NCBI RefSeq assembly: GCF_002954455.1
Contig: NZ_MSCC01000001.1
Location: 1,191,289-1,255,288, forward strand
DNA: 64,000 nt
Direction: 5' to 3'
DNA from: Photobacterium aquimaris
Lineage (GTDB): Bacteria > Pseudomonadota > Gammaproteobacteria > Enterobacterales > Vibrionaceae
Below, piece after piece: positions 9,368-19,488 of this stretch (position 1 is the stretch's first letter; each line of letters opens with the position of its first letter). The position numbers and the translations under genes are program-made. Below the pieces are notes generated by a model. That model was not told the DNA's origin, made no database searches, and saw only the letters and a program-made list of their open reading frames with translations.

Positions 9368-10224
9368 TATTCAAGCTCCACTTTTTTGTTCAACAATTTT
9401 CCTGCACGATAATAAGCATATAGCATAATTGCCATTGCTAACGTTAGTGCAATACTAGTTGCTGAGCCAAATGGCCAGTCACGAGCGTTGAGTACTTGAC
9501 TCTTAATCACGTTACCAATCAGCAAGTTTTTCGCACCACCAAGTAGGTCTGCTACATAAAACATACCAAGAGCGGGCAGTAGCACTAATAAACAACCAGC
9601 AATAACACCAGGCATTGTCAGTGGGAAAATAACTTTAATAAACGTTTGAAACTTATTCGCACCTAAATCTCGAGCGGCTTCAATATAGTTATTGTCAAGT
9701 TTTTCTATTGCTGAGTACAAAGGTAACACCATAAATGGCAGCAAAATATAAACGAGGCCAATCATTACTGCATATTCGGTGTACATAATACGCAAGGGCT
9801 TATCAATAATATCTAAGTACATTAATGCATTATTTAGAATACCACGCGTACCAAGCATTAGCTTTAAGCCATATGTACGGATTAGCGAGTTAGTCCAAAA
9901 AGGAACAATAACCAAAAACAGCATAAATGGACGCCATTTTTCAGGCATCTTTGCAATGGCATACGCAAAAGGATAGCCAATTAACAAGCATAATAACGTT
10001 GCTGTAATTGCCATATTAAATGAATGCAAAAGTACTTTCGCATACATTGGATCGAAAAGACGCTCGTAGTTATCTAACGTGAACACCATTTTGATCAAGT
10101 TTGCATCATCACGGGTTAAAAAACTCGTGCCGATAATCATTAGGTTGGGTACAAATACGAATAATAGTAACCAACTTACAACAATCGTTATGATGATGTT
10201 TTGGAGATTAAACTTCTTGCTCAT
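9367..10224 (-). CDS. potB: spermidine/putrescine ABC transporter permease PotB
   Basis: This is the second permease of the polyamine importer, 285 residues with about six transmembrane helices starting with [17 protein letters not shown]. The EAA loop [14 protein letters not shown] sits near residue 185. The start overlaps the 3' end of potA by 17 bases and the stop overlaps the potC start, so potA, potB and potC are a tightly coupled operon. Confidence 0.95.
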   Translation of the reverse strand: MSKKFNLQNIIITIVVSWLLLFVFVPNLMIIGTSFLTRDDANLIKMVFTLDNYERLFDPMYAKVLLHSFNMAITATLLCLLIGYPFAYAIAKMPEKWRPFMLFLVIVPFWTNSLIRTYGLKLMLGTRGILNNALMYLDIIDKPLRIMYTEYAVMIGLVYILLPFMVLPLYSAIEKLDNNYIEAARDLGANKFQTFIKVIFPLTMPGVIAGCLLVLLPALGMFYVADLLGGAKNLLIGNVIKSQVLNARDWPFGSATSIALTLAMAIMLYAYYRAGKLLNKKVELE

Positions 10225-11326
10225 CAGCTAGCACCACTTCCCAACTTTCAACCCAAGTAATGGCAACCTTTTGATCAAGAGAGTGGTCTACGTCAGGATC
10301 ATCTTCGTTGAAGAATTCACTAACCATTACCGATTTTCCTGAATCTAGCTGTACCACAGAATCAAGCGTCATACCTTTATAAGTACGTTCTTTAACTTTA
10401 CCTAAAATGCCTGTCGTCTGATCGCCATTATGAATTTCTTCAATACGAATATCTTCTGGACGTAATAGCACTTTCACTTTATCGCCAATAGCAACATCAA
10501 GTTCACAGTGAATTAAAGAATGACGACCTTCTACATCAGCCATAATGCGCTTGCTGTCTAAGCGTTCTTTAACGGTAGCATCAAATACGTTGATCTCGCC
10601 GATAAAGTGAGCAACAAATAAGTTAGTCGGCTCTTCGTAAATCTCACGAGGGCTACCATCTTGTTCAACATAACCATCGCGCATTACGATGATACGGTCA
10701 GACATTGAAAGTGCCTCTTCTTGATCGTGAGTTACAAAAATAAAGGTAATACCAAGTTTCCGCTGCAGTTGTTTTAGCTCTAGCTGCATTTGTTTACGTA
10801 ATTTGTAATCAAGTGCAGAAAGTGATTCATCAAGCAAAAGAACTTTTGGTTTATTAACAACGGCACGCGCAATCGCAACACGTTGTTGCTGACCACCGGA
10901 CAATTGATGAGGTTTACGAGGGGCAAATTTATCAAGTTGCACCATACGCAATGCTTCCATTACTCGAGGTTCAATATCACTCGACGGCACTTTTTGCATG
11001 CGTAAACCAAACGCGACGTTCTCAAACACTGTCATATGTGGAAACAGTGCATAACTCTGAAACACCGTATTAACGAGACGTTGTTCAGCGGGAATGTCAG
11101 TAACATCTTTGCCATCAATTGTGACTTGCCCATCATCAGCAGTCTCAAAACCAGCAATTAGACGAAGTACTGTGGTTTTGCCACAGCCTGATGGACCTAA
11201 AATGGTTAAAAATTCACCATCGTTTACGTTTAGGTCCAAACCTGTAATGATTTGCTTACCGTCAAAGCTTTTGCTAAGACCCTTCAGCTGGATTACAGGT
11301 TTCTTAGATGTTTTTGCAACGTTCAA
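10208..11326 (-). CDS. potA: spermidine/putrescine ABC transporter ATPase PotA
   Basis: PotA is the cytoplasmic ATPase that powers polyamine import. The 372-residue protein has Walker [10 protein letters not shown] (about 44-52), signature [14 protein letters not shown], Walker [12 protein letters not shown] and the H-loop THDQEEA. A C-terminal TOBE-type regulatory domain (about 285-370) includes VLLRPEDIR. It is first in the potABC operon and is transcribed divergently from the membrane protein at 11725. Confidence 0.95.
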   Translation of the reverse strand: MNVAKTSKKPVIQLKGLSKSFDGKQIITGLDLNVNDGEFLTILGPSGCGKTTVLRLIAGFETADDGQVTIDGKDVTDIPAEQRLVNTVFQSYALFPHMTVFENVAFGLRMQKVPSSDIEPRVMEALRMVQLDKFAPRKPHQLSGGQQQRVAIARAVVNKPKVLLLDESLSALDYKLRKQMQLELKQLQRKLGITFIFVTHDQEEALSMSDRIIVMRDGYVEQDGSPREIYEEPTNLFVAHFIGEINVFDATVKERLDSKRIMADVEGRHSLIHCELDVAIGDKVKVLLRPEDIRIEEIHNGDQTTGILGKVKERTYKGMTLDSVVQLDSGKSVMVSEFFNEDDPDVDHSLDQKVAITWVESWEVVLADEQEV

Positions 11327-11724
11327 TTCTACGTTATCTCCACCGTGGGACTGATTGGTTAAGCCCCAATATTTTGGCTAAAATTAGGGGCGCATAATAG
11401 ACCTGTAGTCTTTCAATTTAAAGAGTTTTCTCATTAAATTTATAGATTAATTGCTACATTCATTAATGATAGCACGTTGATTCCTAGCAATATGGTTGCT
11501 ATTGCAAATAATACTGAAAAAATAAATTACGATAAAAACAATAATAGTAATGTTTATTTTTAAGCCCAAAAAATTATTGTTTATGTCCAATCATAGTTGA
11601 TGGGTTTTATAATAAAACACAAAAAAGGGGCTGTTATTGTCTTAGTTGTAATTTATTGTCTGTTTTTCATACGCTAACGAGGTGTTGAAATAAATTTTTA
11701 CGTGAATAGTGTTTTTGTCCCATC
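11327..11724. other. divergent intergenic region between potA and the 290-aa membrane protein
   Basis: The 398 bases are AT-rich with no convincing reading frame. The region should hold the potABC promoter on the minus strand and the promoter of the membrane-protein gene on the plus strand. I see no clear operator palindrome. Confidence 0.4.
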
Positions 11725-12597
11725 ATGAGTAACGTACAATATGCTTACCAGAATAATGATGATATGAGTATGAAAGAGACAATTACAAAGAGTTTTCACG
11801 TTGGTGGTTCAATTGAAAAAGCAATGACTGGCGATGTTGAGCTACAACCAATAGCTGTTCTTCAAGAAGCATTTAAAATTACAGCAAAAAATTTCACTAA
11901 ATTCTTACCTGCTGTAATTTGTTTATTTATTGCACAGATTGCATTGTTGCTTTTGAGCTTAAAAGTACAGCTAGGTAGCCCTAATGTATTTTTTGATGCC
12001 TTTATTACGGGAAAGGGGTTTACTGAAGAGATTTTGAAAGCGGGCTTTATGGCTAACTTTTGGTCTGATGTATTGATTGCTCCTTTATATGTCGGTGTGA
12101 GTTTAATGGCGCTTAATCACTCAGTTGGGTTGCCAACGAAAGCAAACCAAATTGTTAAAGGTTTTTCGTTCACATTAGTTTCAATTATTACGATGTTATT
12201 AATATCTTCAATTCAGGGAATAGGCAGCAGTATTTTCCCTTTAGTTGGATTGTTTTTAACTATGGCATTGAGCATGGCAATATTATTGGTGTGTGAAAAG
12301 CGTGTAACACCGATCAAAGCTATTCAATATTCATTTATGGCAACAGTGCGTAAAGTAATGCCAATGACTGCAATCTATTTAGTTGTCATGATTCTATTTT
12401 TTGTTTCTATTGCCACAGCTGGTATTGGTTTACTTTGGACGTTACCATTTTTCTTCAATGTAAAAGCAATTATTTATCGTAATATGTTTGGAATTACGTT
12501 ACAGGTTACATCAGTAACGCCAAATGAGGATGATCATAACTCAAAAACGGATGATAAGATCAATCAGTCAGTAAATAATGATACGTTTAATGCGTAA
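11725..12597 (+). CDS. inner-membrane protein of unknown function (YciC-like architecture)
   Basis: I do not recognise a named family. The 290-residue protein has a polar N-terminus (1-55), then about six hydrophobic segments (roughly 60-80, 105-130, 145-165, 170-195, 215-235 and 240-260) and a polar Asp/Asn-rich tail. The segment VCEKRVTPIKAIQYSF followed by helices recalls the YciC/DUF975-type membrane proteins. ATG 11764, 13 codons in, is a possible alternative start, since no strong ribosome site precedes 11725. It is transcribed alone and ends in a clear terminator. Confidence 0.65.
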   Translation: MSNVQYAYQNNDDMSMKETITKSFHVGGSIEKAMTGDVELQPIAVLQEAFKITAKNFTKFLPAVICLFIAQIALLLLSLKVQLGSPNVFFDAFITGKGFTEEILKAGFMANFWSDVLIAPLYVGVSLMALNHSVGLPTKANQIVKGFSFTLVSIITMLLISSIQGIGSSIFPLVGLFLTMALSMAILLVCEKRVTPIKAIQYSFMATVRKVMPMTAIYLVVMILFFVSIATAGIGLLWTLPFFFNVKAIIYRNMFGITLQVTSVTPNEDDHNSKTDDKINQSVNNDTFNA

Positions 12598-12621
12598 CTT
12601 ACATAGTTTGTACCCAAAGAG

Positions 12622-12648
12622 CTCCTTTATATAAGGAGTTTTTTTTGA
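12622..12648 (+). terminator. terminator after the membrane-protein gene
   Basis: Stem CTCCTT/AAGGAG followed by a T8 run, 24 bases after the stop codon. Confidence 0.85.
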
Positions 12649-12854
12649 TCTACACTTCTAATGCACTATAACTTTATTTGTCTATAAAAAATAAATAACC
12701 TTCACCATTATCATTAAAAATAAAACTAATATTACACAAAAAAAACGCTAATGATGATGTATCTCAATGTCATTTATTATCCATTAGATGATGATAATAA
12801 TAATAGTAAATAGCGGCAGTAGTAGCTGTCAGCTTCTGTAATGAAGGTTACTTA

Positions 12855-14084
12855 ATGGATAAGTTAATAGAACGTTTTTTACGATACGTAAGCTTTGATA
12901 CACAATCTAACGGTGCAGTTGGCTCTTGTCCTAGTACATCAGGGCAACGTATATTAGCTGAAGTTCTCCAATCAGAAATGGTCGAACTTGGGCTCAGTGA
13001 TATTTGTTTAGATAATAATGGTTATCTAACAGCACGCTTACCCGCAAACATGGATGCCGATATTCCTGCTATTGGTTTCATTGCTCATATGGATACCGCG
13101 CCTGATGCATCAGGAAAAAATGTTCGCCCACAACTCGTTGAAAACTACCGTGGTGGTGATATTGCTTTAGGAATAGGGGATGAAGTGTTATCACCATTCC
13201 AATATCCAGACCTTAATAAGTTACATGGTCACAATATTATTACGACAGACGGAACAACGTTGCTCGGTGCAGATAATAAAGCGGGGGTTGCTGAAATAAT
13301 GACGGCTATCGCTTATCTTATTGCGAACCCTAGTATCAAGCATGGCGATATTTGTATTGGTTTTACACCTGATGAAGAAATCGGTCGCGGTGCGAATCTG
13401 TTTGACGTCGAAAAATTTGGAGCAAAGTGGGCTTATACCATTGATGGTGGTCCAATTGGTGAGCTAGAGTATGAAAACTTTAATGCAACTTCTGCTGACG
13501 TTATTTGTCATGGCGTAAATGTTCATCCAGGAACTGCAAAAAATAAAATGGTTAATTCCATGAATATTGCAGCACAATTTCAATTGATGATGCCAGCAGA
13601 TGAAACCCCTGAATGCACTGACGGATATCAAGGCTTTTACCACCTAAAATCAATGGAAGCATCAGTTGCTCGTACTGAATTAGGGTATATCATTCGTGAT
13701 TTTGATCGTGATGGTCAAGAGAAGCGCAAAGCCTTCATACAGCAAAAAGTAAACGAATTAAACAGTAAGCTAACACAAGGTCGTGTTGAGCTTATTTTAA
13801 CGGATTCTTATTATAATATGCGTGAAATGGTTGAGCCATTCCCACACATTATTGAAATTGCTCAACAATCAATGATGGATTGTGATGTAAAACCTGAAAT
13901 TAAGCCTATTCGGGGTGGTACCGATGGGGCGCGATTATCATTTATGGGTTTGCCTTGTCCTAATATTTTCACTGGGGGCTATAACTTCCACGGTATTCAT
14001 GAATTTATTACCATTGAAGGAATGGAACTTGCCGTCAAAGTGATTGTAAAAGTGGCAGAGAATACGGCCAATCGTTACGCTTAA
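12855..14084 (+). CDS. pepT: peptidase T (tripeptide aminopeptidase)
   Basis: PepT is a cytoplasmic di-zinc M20B exopeptidase that releases the N-terminal residue of tripeptides. Visible metal-site motifs are H78-M-D80 in [22 protein letters not shown] (bridging Asp near 142), the DEEIGRG catalytic/metal glutamates near 174-175 and [11 protein letters not shown] near the C-terminus. The 409 residues match the usual length. E. coli pepT is FNR-induced; no FNR box was recognised in the 257 bases upstream, which carry only AT-rich DNA with repeated GATGAT/ATAATAA tracts. Confidence 0.95.
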   Translation: MDKLIERFLRYVSFDTQSNGAVGSCPSTSGQRILAEVLQSEMVELGLSDICLDNNGYLTARLPANMDADIPAIGFIAHMDTAPDASGKNVRPQLVENYRGGDIALGIGDEVLSPFQYPDLNKLHGHNIITTDGTTLLGADNKAGVAEIMTAIAYLIANPSIKHGDICIGFTPDEEIGRGANLFDVEKFGAKWAYTIDGGPIGELEYENFNATSADVICHGVNVHPGTAKNKMVNSMNIAAQFQLMMPADETPECTDGYQGFYHLKSMEASVARTELGYIIRDFDRDGQEKRKAFIQQKVNELNSKLTQGRVELILTDSYYNMREMVEPFPHIIEIAQQSMMDCDVKPEIKPIRGGTDGARLSFMGLPCPNIFTGGYNFHGIHEFITIEGMELAVKVIVKVAENTANRYA

Positions 14085-14100
14085 TTCGCGCTCAAAGCTA

Positions 14101-14137
14101 AAAAAAGCCACTATCGAATACTGATAGTGGCTTTTTA
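14101..14137 (+). terminator. terminator between pepT and the 80-aa gene
   Basis: A 14-bp perfect stem (AAAAAGCCACTATC/GATAGTGGCTTTTT) with a 7-base loop. The A- and T-rich ends allow it to work in both directions. Confidence 0.92.
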
Positions 14138-14154
14138 TTGAAATAATACGCATT

Positions 14155-14397
14155 TTAAGCGTGGTCGTTGCCTAACATTTCATTCAAACGTTTTAAAATG
14201 GCATGAACGGCGTGACCTTTAGTAATCTCACCACCATTTTCAACTTCAATTTCATGCTTGCTATGTAGGCCCGTTGCATCTTCTGCAATATGTAGCCAAT
14301 CAGGATGCCAGTAGAATGTTTGACCGCCTTCTGTGATCCAATTATGAACACCACAATTTTCGCCGTGGTAGTTTAGATCTGCTGCTTTATAAGTCAT
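14155..14397 (-). CDS. conserved small cytoplasmic protein, function unknown
   Basis: This 80-residue protein is rich in His, Trp and Gly in its first half, with motifs NYHGENCGVHNW and FYWHPDWLHIAED. It ends in a helix (GHAVHAILKRLNEMLG). There is no signal peptide or membrane segment. A ribosome site AAAGGA lies 7 bases before the ATG, so the gene is probably real. I do not recognise the family; clustered His/Cys residues could bind a metal, but that is a guess. Confidence 0.7.
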   Translation of the reverse strand: MTYKAADLNYHGENCGVHNWITEGGQTFYWHPDWLHIAEDATGLHSKHEIEVENGGEITKGHAVHAILKRLNEMLGNDHA

Positions 14398-14550
14398 ACT
14401 TAAATCCTTTAATGATAATCGTCATATTTATTAGCAAAGAGTATAAAAAACAAGGATGAAGAAACTGTGATCCATACGATATTATTTTGCTAAATATTAC
14501 AAATAAGTGAAATAAATAACAATTTTTTGTATATCTCAGCGATGTTGTTG

Positions 14551-16035
14551 TTAATTATTTAAATAGCGCTTCATTAAATGTTGTTTAAAATACTCTGGAT
14601 TTAACGTTTCACCTGTTGCTTGCTCCACCAGCTTATCTGTTGATAATGTTGATCCTTTATTCCAAATATGTGTCTGTAGCCACTCAAAAATTGGGGTTAG
14701 ATTACCTTGACCAACTAACAGTTCAACGTCCATCTGTTGGTTAATTGTCGCCATAAATTGTGCAGCGTACATAGCACCTAAAGTATAGCTTGGAAAATAC
14801 CCAAAACTGCCATCAGTCCAGTGAATATCTTGCATACAACCATCAGTGAAGTTTCCTTGCGTTGAAATACCTAGATATTGGGTCATTTTTTGATCCCAAA
14901 TTGTTGGAATATCATCAACTTCAATCTTACCTTCAATTAAATCACGCTCAATTTCATAGCGTAAGATCACATGCGCAGGGTAGGTGACTTCATCCGCATC
15001 AACACGAATAAAACCCGGTTTAACACGTGTATTGATAAGACGAAGGTTCTCTGCTGATAGTGAAGCATCTGTTGAGTTAAATGCTTTTTGAATCATTGGT
15101 GATAATAAATGACTAAATAAGGAACTACGTGCTAATTGCATTTCACAAAATAAACTTTGTGATTCATGAATTCCCATTGAACGTGCTTCACCAACGGGTA
15201 AATCACGCCATTGTTGCGGTAATCCTTGTTCGTAACGTGCATGACCCGTTTCATGAATAACGCCCATGAGTGCAGACGTGAAATCACTTTCATCATAACG
15301 GGTAGTAATACGTACATCCGTTGGTACGCCACCACAAAATGGATGAGTACTGATATCTAAGCGGCCATGTTCAAAATCAAAACCAAGTAATTTCATCGCT
15401 TCAAGGCTCAAGGCTTGCTGTTGTTCAATCACAAATGGTGTTGATAGAGGTAATACAACCTCTGTTGCTTGTTTTGCTTCTACTTGTTGGATTAATTGAG
15501 GTAGCCATGATTTTACCTCTGCAAAAATACGATCTAATACAGCAGATGTCATACCTGGTTCATAGATATCAAGTAGCGCATCGTAGCGGCTTAATCCAGT
15601 GGCTTGTGCACGAATGGATGCTTCTTTACGGGCTAATTCAACAACAGGTTTCAAATTAGCTTTAAAGCCTTCCCAGTCATTTTGTTTACGCTGTGAACGC
15701 CAAGCATGTTCGCATTGAGAGCCAGCAAGTGATTGTTGCTCTACAAGATCTGACGGCAAAATATTTTGCATCATCCATTGCCGTTTTAGTGCATCAAGAC
15801 TCACACGCTGATCTGGTGTAAGATCTTCTGCTTCTGCTTGTTTAAACCAATCTTCTAAATAGTCAGCTGTTGCTAGTTCATGAGAAATGACAGCAAGTTC
15901 AGCCATTGCTTCTGAACGTGCCTGTGCGCCGCCATTTGGCATCATTGCAGCTTGATCCCAGCCACAAATAGCATTGAGATGCCCAAGACGAGAAAGTTTT
16001 TTAGCATGACGATCTAATTTATTGTAATAGCTCAT
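14551..16035 (-). CDS. M32-family metallocarboxypeptidase (carboxypeptidase Taq type)
   Basis: The 494-residue zinc carboxypeptidase has the HExxH motif at H261-E-T-G-H265, followed by the third metal ligand in the MGIHESQS helix. Other M32 hallmarks are DVRITTRY before the active site and the TYPAHVILRYEIER segment near residue 350. The family removes C-terminal residues from peptides in the cytoplasm. Length matches the roughly 500-residue norm. No partner gene is evident. Confidence 0.93.
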   Translation of the reverse strand: MSYYNKLDRHAKKLSRLGHLNAICGWDQAAMMPNGGAQARSEAMAELAVISHELATADYLEDWFKQAEAEDLTPDQRVSLDALKRQWMMQNILPSDLVEQQSLAGSQCEHAWRSQRKQNDWEGFKANLKPVVELARKEASIRAQATGLSRYDALLDIYEPGMTSAVLDRIFAEVKSWLPQLIQQVEAKQATEVVLPLSTPFVIEQQQALSLEAMKLLGFDFEHGRLDISTHPFCGGVPTDVRITTRYDESDFTSALMGVIHETGHARYEQGLPQQWRDLPVGEARSMGIHESQSLFCEMQLARSSLFSHLLSPMIQKAFNSTDASLSAENLRLINTRVKPGFIRVDADEVTYPAHVILRYEIERDLIEGKIEVDDIPTIWDQKMTQYLGISTQGNFTDGCMQDIHWTDGSFGYFPSYTLGAMYAAQFMATINQQMDVELLVGQGNLTPIFEWLQTHIWNKGSTLSTDKLVEQATGETLNPEYFKQHLMKRYLNN

Positions 16036-16383
16036 ACTTGTTCCTAATAGATAAACAGCAATAGAATAAATTTAACCTAAGCGATGGTTATTTAATAGCG
16101 ATACACTATCAACAAGATAATAAAACGCGAACAGAGTAAAAAATATTAATCAAAAACGTAAATATGTAGTACTTAATTGCTATTAATGATTTATATTTGC
16201 CTCTATTAGCGTTATAAATGTAATTAGAAATAGGATTTGGTAAGACAATGTTACCAAGACCTGTTTTATTATATTTTTTCGCTATACTGACAGCCAATCT
16301 AAATACCTATTTGGTTATTATCTGCTAGTACTCAATAGCTATGTAGATTGATATTATCGTTTTCTAAAGGAATTTTGCCTCAC
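16036..16383. other. divergent intergenic region upstream of dacA
   Basis: The 348 bases hold no supported gene. A possible -10 hexamer TATACT lies at 16283-16288, about 100 bases before the dacA start. The minus-strand promoter of the M32 peptidase must also be here. Confidence 0.4.
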
Positions 16384-17562
16384 ATGGAAAAGACGACTCG
16401 CTTTTTCTCTCTTGTTGGTGCTACAGCGCTTTACTCTTTATCTTTTTCAGCGTCAGCATCTATGCCGACGGTTGTACCTGATGCACCAACATTAAGTGCT
16501 AAAGGCTATGTGTTGATGGATTACAATACAGGTAAAATCCTGGTTGAAAAGGATGCAAACGAAAAATTAAACCCAGCGAGTTTAACTAAGCTGATGACAA
16601 GTTATGTTGCAGGCCAAGAAATGAAGCAAGGCAACATCAGTGATAAAGATCTGGTTGTTATTAGTCGTAACGCTTGGGCTAAAAACTTCCCTGATTCATC
16701 TAAAATGTTCATCGAAGTAGGCAGTGAAGTGCCTTTGATGGATCTATTTCGTGGTTTGATCATTCAATCAGGCAATGATGCAAGTGTTGCAATAGCTGAA
16801 CATGTTGCAGGATCTGAACAATCGTTTGTGAGTTTAATGAACTCATGGGCTAAAAAATTAGGTATGAATAACTCTAACTTTGCTAATCCACATGGGCTAG
16901 ATAATAATGACTTATATACCACACCATATGATATTGCATTACTTGGACAAGCGCTGATTCGTGACTTGCCGATGATTTACCCGTTATACAGCGAAAAATC
17001 GTTTACTTATAACAATATTACGCAACGTAACCGCAATGGCTTATTAAATGATCCAAGCATGAATGTTGATGGTATGAAAACAGGTTACACCAGTGGCGCA
17101 GGTTATAGCTTAACCAGTTCAGCGACGGAAGGTGACATGCGTTTAATCGCGGTTGTTATGGGGACTAAGAGCACCAAAACTCGTGAAATTGAAAGTAAGC
17201 AATTATTAAATTATGGTTTTCGCTTTTTTGAAACAGTAACACCGCATAAAGCTGGCGACGAGATCATTACTGAACGCGTTTGGTTTGGTGATAAAGAGAA
17301 AGTTAAGTTAGGTGTTGATCAAACAAGCTATGTGACACTGTCACGAAATGACACTAAAAAATTAACCGCAAGCGTTGAACTTAATAGTGAACTTGAAGCG
17401 CCGATCACTAAAGGACAAAAGGTTGGTGAAATCATTTACTCCGTGAATGATAAAGAAGTCGGTAAACAACCACTAGTTGCACTAGAGCCCGTTGAAGAAG
17501 GTAGCTTCTTTAGTCGCTTAATAGACCAAGTTAAGAAATTTGTAATGAGCTTTTTTAAGTAA
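16384..17562 (+). CDS. dacA: D-alanyl-D-alanine carboxypeptidase (PBP5-type)
   Basis: This periplasmic, membrane-anchored enzyme trims the terminal D-Ala of peptidoglycan pentapeptides. A signal peptide ends at about ASA-S (23-26). The three penicillin-binding motifs are S66-L-T-K69, SGN (in IQSGNDAS) and KTG (in MKTGYTSGAG). The C-terminal PBP5_C domain ends in an amphipathic helix (SRLIDQVKKFVMSFFK) that anchors the protein to the membrane surface. The start is placed at ATG 16384; in-frame TTG codons upstream (16348, 16375) would add a non-signal-like leader. A matS site lies inside the gene. Confidence 0.93.
   Translation: MEKTTRFFSLVGATALYSLSFSASASMPTVVPDAPTLSAKGYVLMDYNTGKILVEKDANEKLNPASLTKLMTSYVAGQEMKQGNISDKDLVVISRNAWAKNFPDSSKMFIEVGSEVPLMDLFRGLIIQSGNDASVAIAEHVAGSEQSFVSLMNSWAKKLGMNNSNFANPHGLDNNDLYTTPYDIALLGQALIRDLPMIYPLYSEKSFTYNNITQRNRNGLLNDPSMNVDGMKTGYTSGAGYSLTSSATEGDMRLIAVVMGTKSTKTREIESKQLLNYGFRFFETVTPHKAGDEIITERVWFGDKEKVKLGVDQTSYVTLSRNDTKKLTASVELNSELEAPITKGQKVGEIIYSVNDKEVGKQPLVALEPVEEGSFFSRLIDQVKKFVMSFFK
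17332..17344. promoter_or_regulatory. matS: matS site (MatP binding) inside dacA
   Basis: GTGACACTGTCAC matches the established consensus GTGACRNYGTCAC at every position. matS sites mark the Ter macrodomain and are bound by MatP, which is encoded at 37298. Confidence 0.85.
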
Positions 17563-17584
17563 TTAAGCGCTCTATATTAATATA

Positions 17585-17618
17585 AAAAAGTCCAGCCATT
17601 GTGTGCTGGGCTTTTTTA
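17585..17618 (+). terminator. terminator after dacA
   Basis: Stem AAAAGTCCAGC/GCTGGGCTTTT followed by a T-run. Confidence 0.85.
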
Positions 17619-17726
17619 TTGTGTGTAGCTATTTCCAGCCAACAATAAAATACGTATAATTCACGCCCTATAAATTCTAATCCCGCAATTCTACTATCGA
17701 TGTTGTCGGTAGTTCGAGAAGTAGTA

Positions 17727-18620
17727 ATGAATCAGACAGATAACCGTAAAGAAACACTTGAATATAACAAACTGCAAAAACGTCTTCGCCGCAATATGGG
17801 TAACGCCATTATTGATTACAACATGATCGAAGAAGGTGATGTTGTTATGGCATGTATTAGTGGTGGCAAAGATTCATTTGCGATGCTGGATATTCTGCTT
17901 AATCTACAGAAAGCAGCGCCAATTAAGTTTGACGTTGTCGCGGTTAACCTTGATCAAAAACAACCAGGCTTTCCTGAGCATATTTTGCCTGAGTATTTTC
18001 AAAGCCTAAATATTCCTTACTACATTGTCGATAAAGATACTTACTCGGTGGTTAAGGAAAAAGTAGAAGAAGGCAAGACAACGTGTGGTTTATGCTCTCG
18101 TTTACGCCGCGGCACCTTGTATTCTTTCGCTGAAACAATTGGTGCAACTAAGATTGCATTAGGTCACCATTTAGATGATATCGTTGAAACATTATTCTTA
18201 AATATGTTCCATGGCTCTCGTCTAAAAGCGATGCCACCTAAATTACGTTCTGATGATGGACGTAACGTGGTTATTCGCCCATTGGCATACTGCCGTGAAA
18301 AAGACCTGATTAAATATGCTGAATATAAACAATTCCCAATAATTCCTTGTAATCTTTGTGGTTCACAAGAGAATCTGCAACGTCAAAGCATTAAAGCGAT
18401 GTTAATTGACTGGGACAAAAAGACACCTGGTCGTGTTGATGCCATTTTTAAATCAATTCAGAATATTAGCCCAAGCCAATTAGCAGATAAGAACCTATTC
18501 GATTTTGTTAATCTGCCGTTAGATCGTGAAGGTGAAAGAGCTGAGTACGCTTTCACTGAAGCAACAGTTTCATCGACAAATATTGATGAAAGTATGTTTA
18601 TTGATGTCACTAACGTTTAA
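17727..18620 (+). CDS. ttcA: tRNA 2-thiocytidine(32) synthetase TtcA
   Basis: TtcA is an ATP- and Fe-S-dependent enzyme that thiolates cytidine 32 of certain tRNAs. The PP-loop SGGKDS is at residues 45-50. CxxC pairs TCGLC and CNLCG provide the cysteines for cluster and sulfur chemistry. The 297-residue start at ATG 17727 gives the usual MNQ-type N-terminus; the in-frame ATG at 17700 adds nine atypical residues. A TATAAT-like hexamer lies upstream near 17655. In Vibrio, ttcA sits near uspE and fnr; here a protease cluster lies between them. Confidence 0.93.
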   Translation: MNQTDNRKETLEYNKLQKRLRRNMGNAIIDYNMIEEGDVVMACISGGKDSFAMLDILLNLQKAAPIKFDVVAVNLDQKQPGFPEHILPEYFQSLNIPYYIVDKDTYSVVKEKVEEGKTTCGLCSRLRRGTLYSFAETIGATKIALGHHLDDIVETLFLNMFHGSRLKAMPPKLRSDDGRNVVIRPLAYCREKDLIKYAEYKQFPIIPCNLCGSQENLQRQSIKAMLIDWDKKTPGRVDAIFKSIQNISPSQLADKNLFDFVNLPLDREGERAEYAFTEATVSSTNIDESMFIDVTNV

Positions 18621-18645
18621 TTATTATTTGTAGCAAAAAAACATT

Positions 18646-18684
18646 AAAAAACGGCACTTTACTATCAAATAGGTGCCGTTTTTT
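18646..18684 (+). terminator. terminator after ttcA
   Basis: Stem AAAACGGCAC/GTGCCGTTTT with a T-run, 26 bases after the stop. Confidence 0.88.
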
Positions 18685-18789
18685 CATAGTGAAAATCAGA
18701 CTATTTCACACTTAGAAACTGTTCAGAAAACGGTTGTTTGTTATTCGTAATTGCTTGATTATTATTATCAATTAATTGTTCTTTACTGG

Positions 18790-19485
18790 CTATCCAACCT
18801 TTGTTTTTATTGTTCTTAGATGATATTCTTGCTTATCATCAGTAATAAAACTGCCTTCTTTTATCTCTCTTATTTGGGTTATCTTACCGATATCTTGCCG
18901 CTGAGAATTTTGTAATCCCCATATAATAACGTCGTTTTTCTGTCTTTGAATCGATGCAATGACAATTTGTTGAGTACCTTTATTGGGTAATGACAGTATT
19001 AGACTATCCCCTAGAACTAGTTGATTTAATAAATCATCATCCATTTGCATTACAGTGGCATCATTTGCTAAAGAAAGTTGCTGCTCTAACTCAACTTCTT
19101 TTTTTAAATGAGGTCGATACACCCATAAATCACTACCGGTTAATAAGTTAATATTGCTATTGATGGTTGGTGAATTACCGTCACTCATTACGGGTATTAA
19201 CGGTTCATCATAATGATGAGGTTGGGCAACGAAGATATGTTGTTCATCAGGAATTGGAGCGTTTGTTATCTCTTTATCTATTTTGCTTAACACATCAAAA
19301 TTTTCAGGAATAGGGGCGATTTCATGCTCAATGCTACTTGAAGCAATAGACACTGGCTCATTGATCATAGCCTTTGATAATAAGGGCTGATGTTGGTTAC
19401 TATTGGCATAATAACAGCTTATACCAACACCAACCACCGCTATAAGTATGAGATATCGATAATGTTGATACAAAAACTGATACAT
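18790..19485 (-). CDS. membrane-anchored partner of the adjacent protease; probable frameshift near its 3' end
   Basis: The 231-residue protein has one N-terminal hydrophobic segment (about 11-28) acting as a signal-anchor. A low-complexity Pro/Ile/Ser linker (30-120) follows, then a compact beta-rich domain (about 125-231) containing GDSLILSLPNKGT and a WGLQN segment. From memory that domain resembles a module in secreted proteases of pattern G-x-LxLxLP-G...WxG...G.I.t..g.y.l, usually followed by a GW motif. Just past the stop, one frame over, come about 30 good codons starting GWIAS and ending at a stop at 18701. A lost base in the AAAAACAAAGG tract is therefore likely. The gene starts 3 bases after the protease stop, so the two are one operon. 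Confidence 0.6.
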   Translation of the reverse strand: MYQFLYQHYRYLILIAVVGVGISCYYANSNQHQPLLSKAMINEPVSIASSSIEHEIAPIPENFDVLSKIDKEITNAPIPDEQHIFVAQPHHYDEPLIPVMSDGNSPTINSNINLLTGSDLWVYRPHLKKEVELEQQLSLANDATVMQMDDDLLNQLVLGDSLILSLPNKGTQQIVIASIQRQKNDVIIWGLQNSQRQDIGKITQIREIKEGSFITDDKQEYHLRTIKTKVG

Positions 19486-19488
19486 AGA

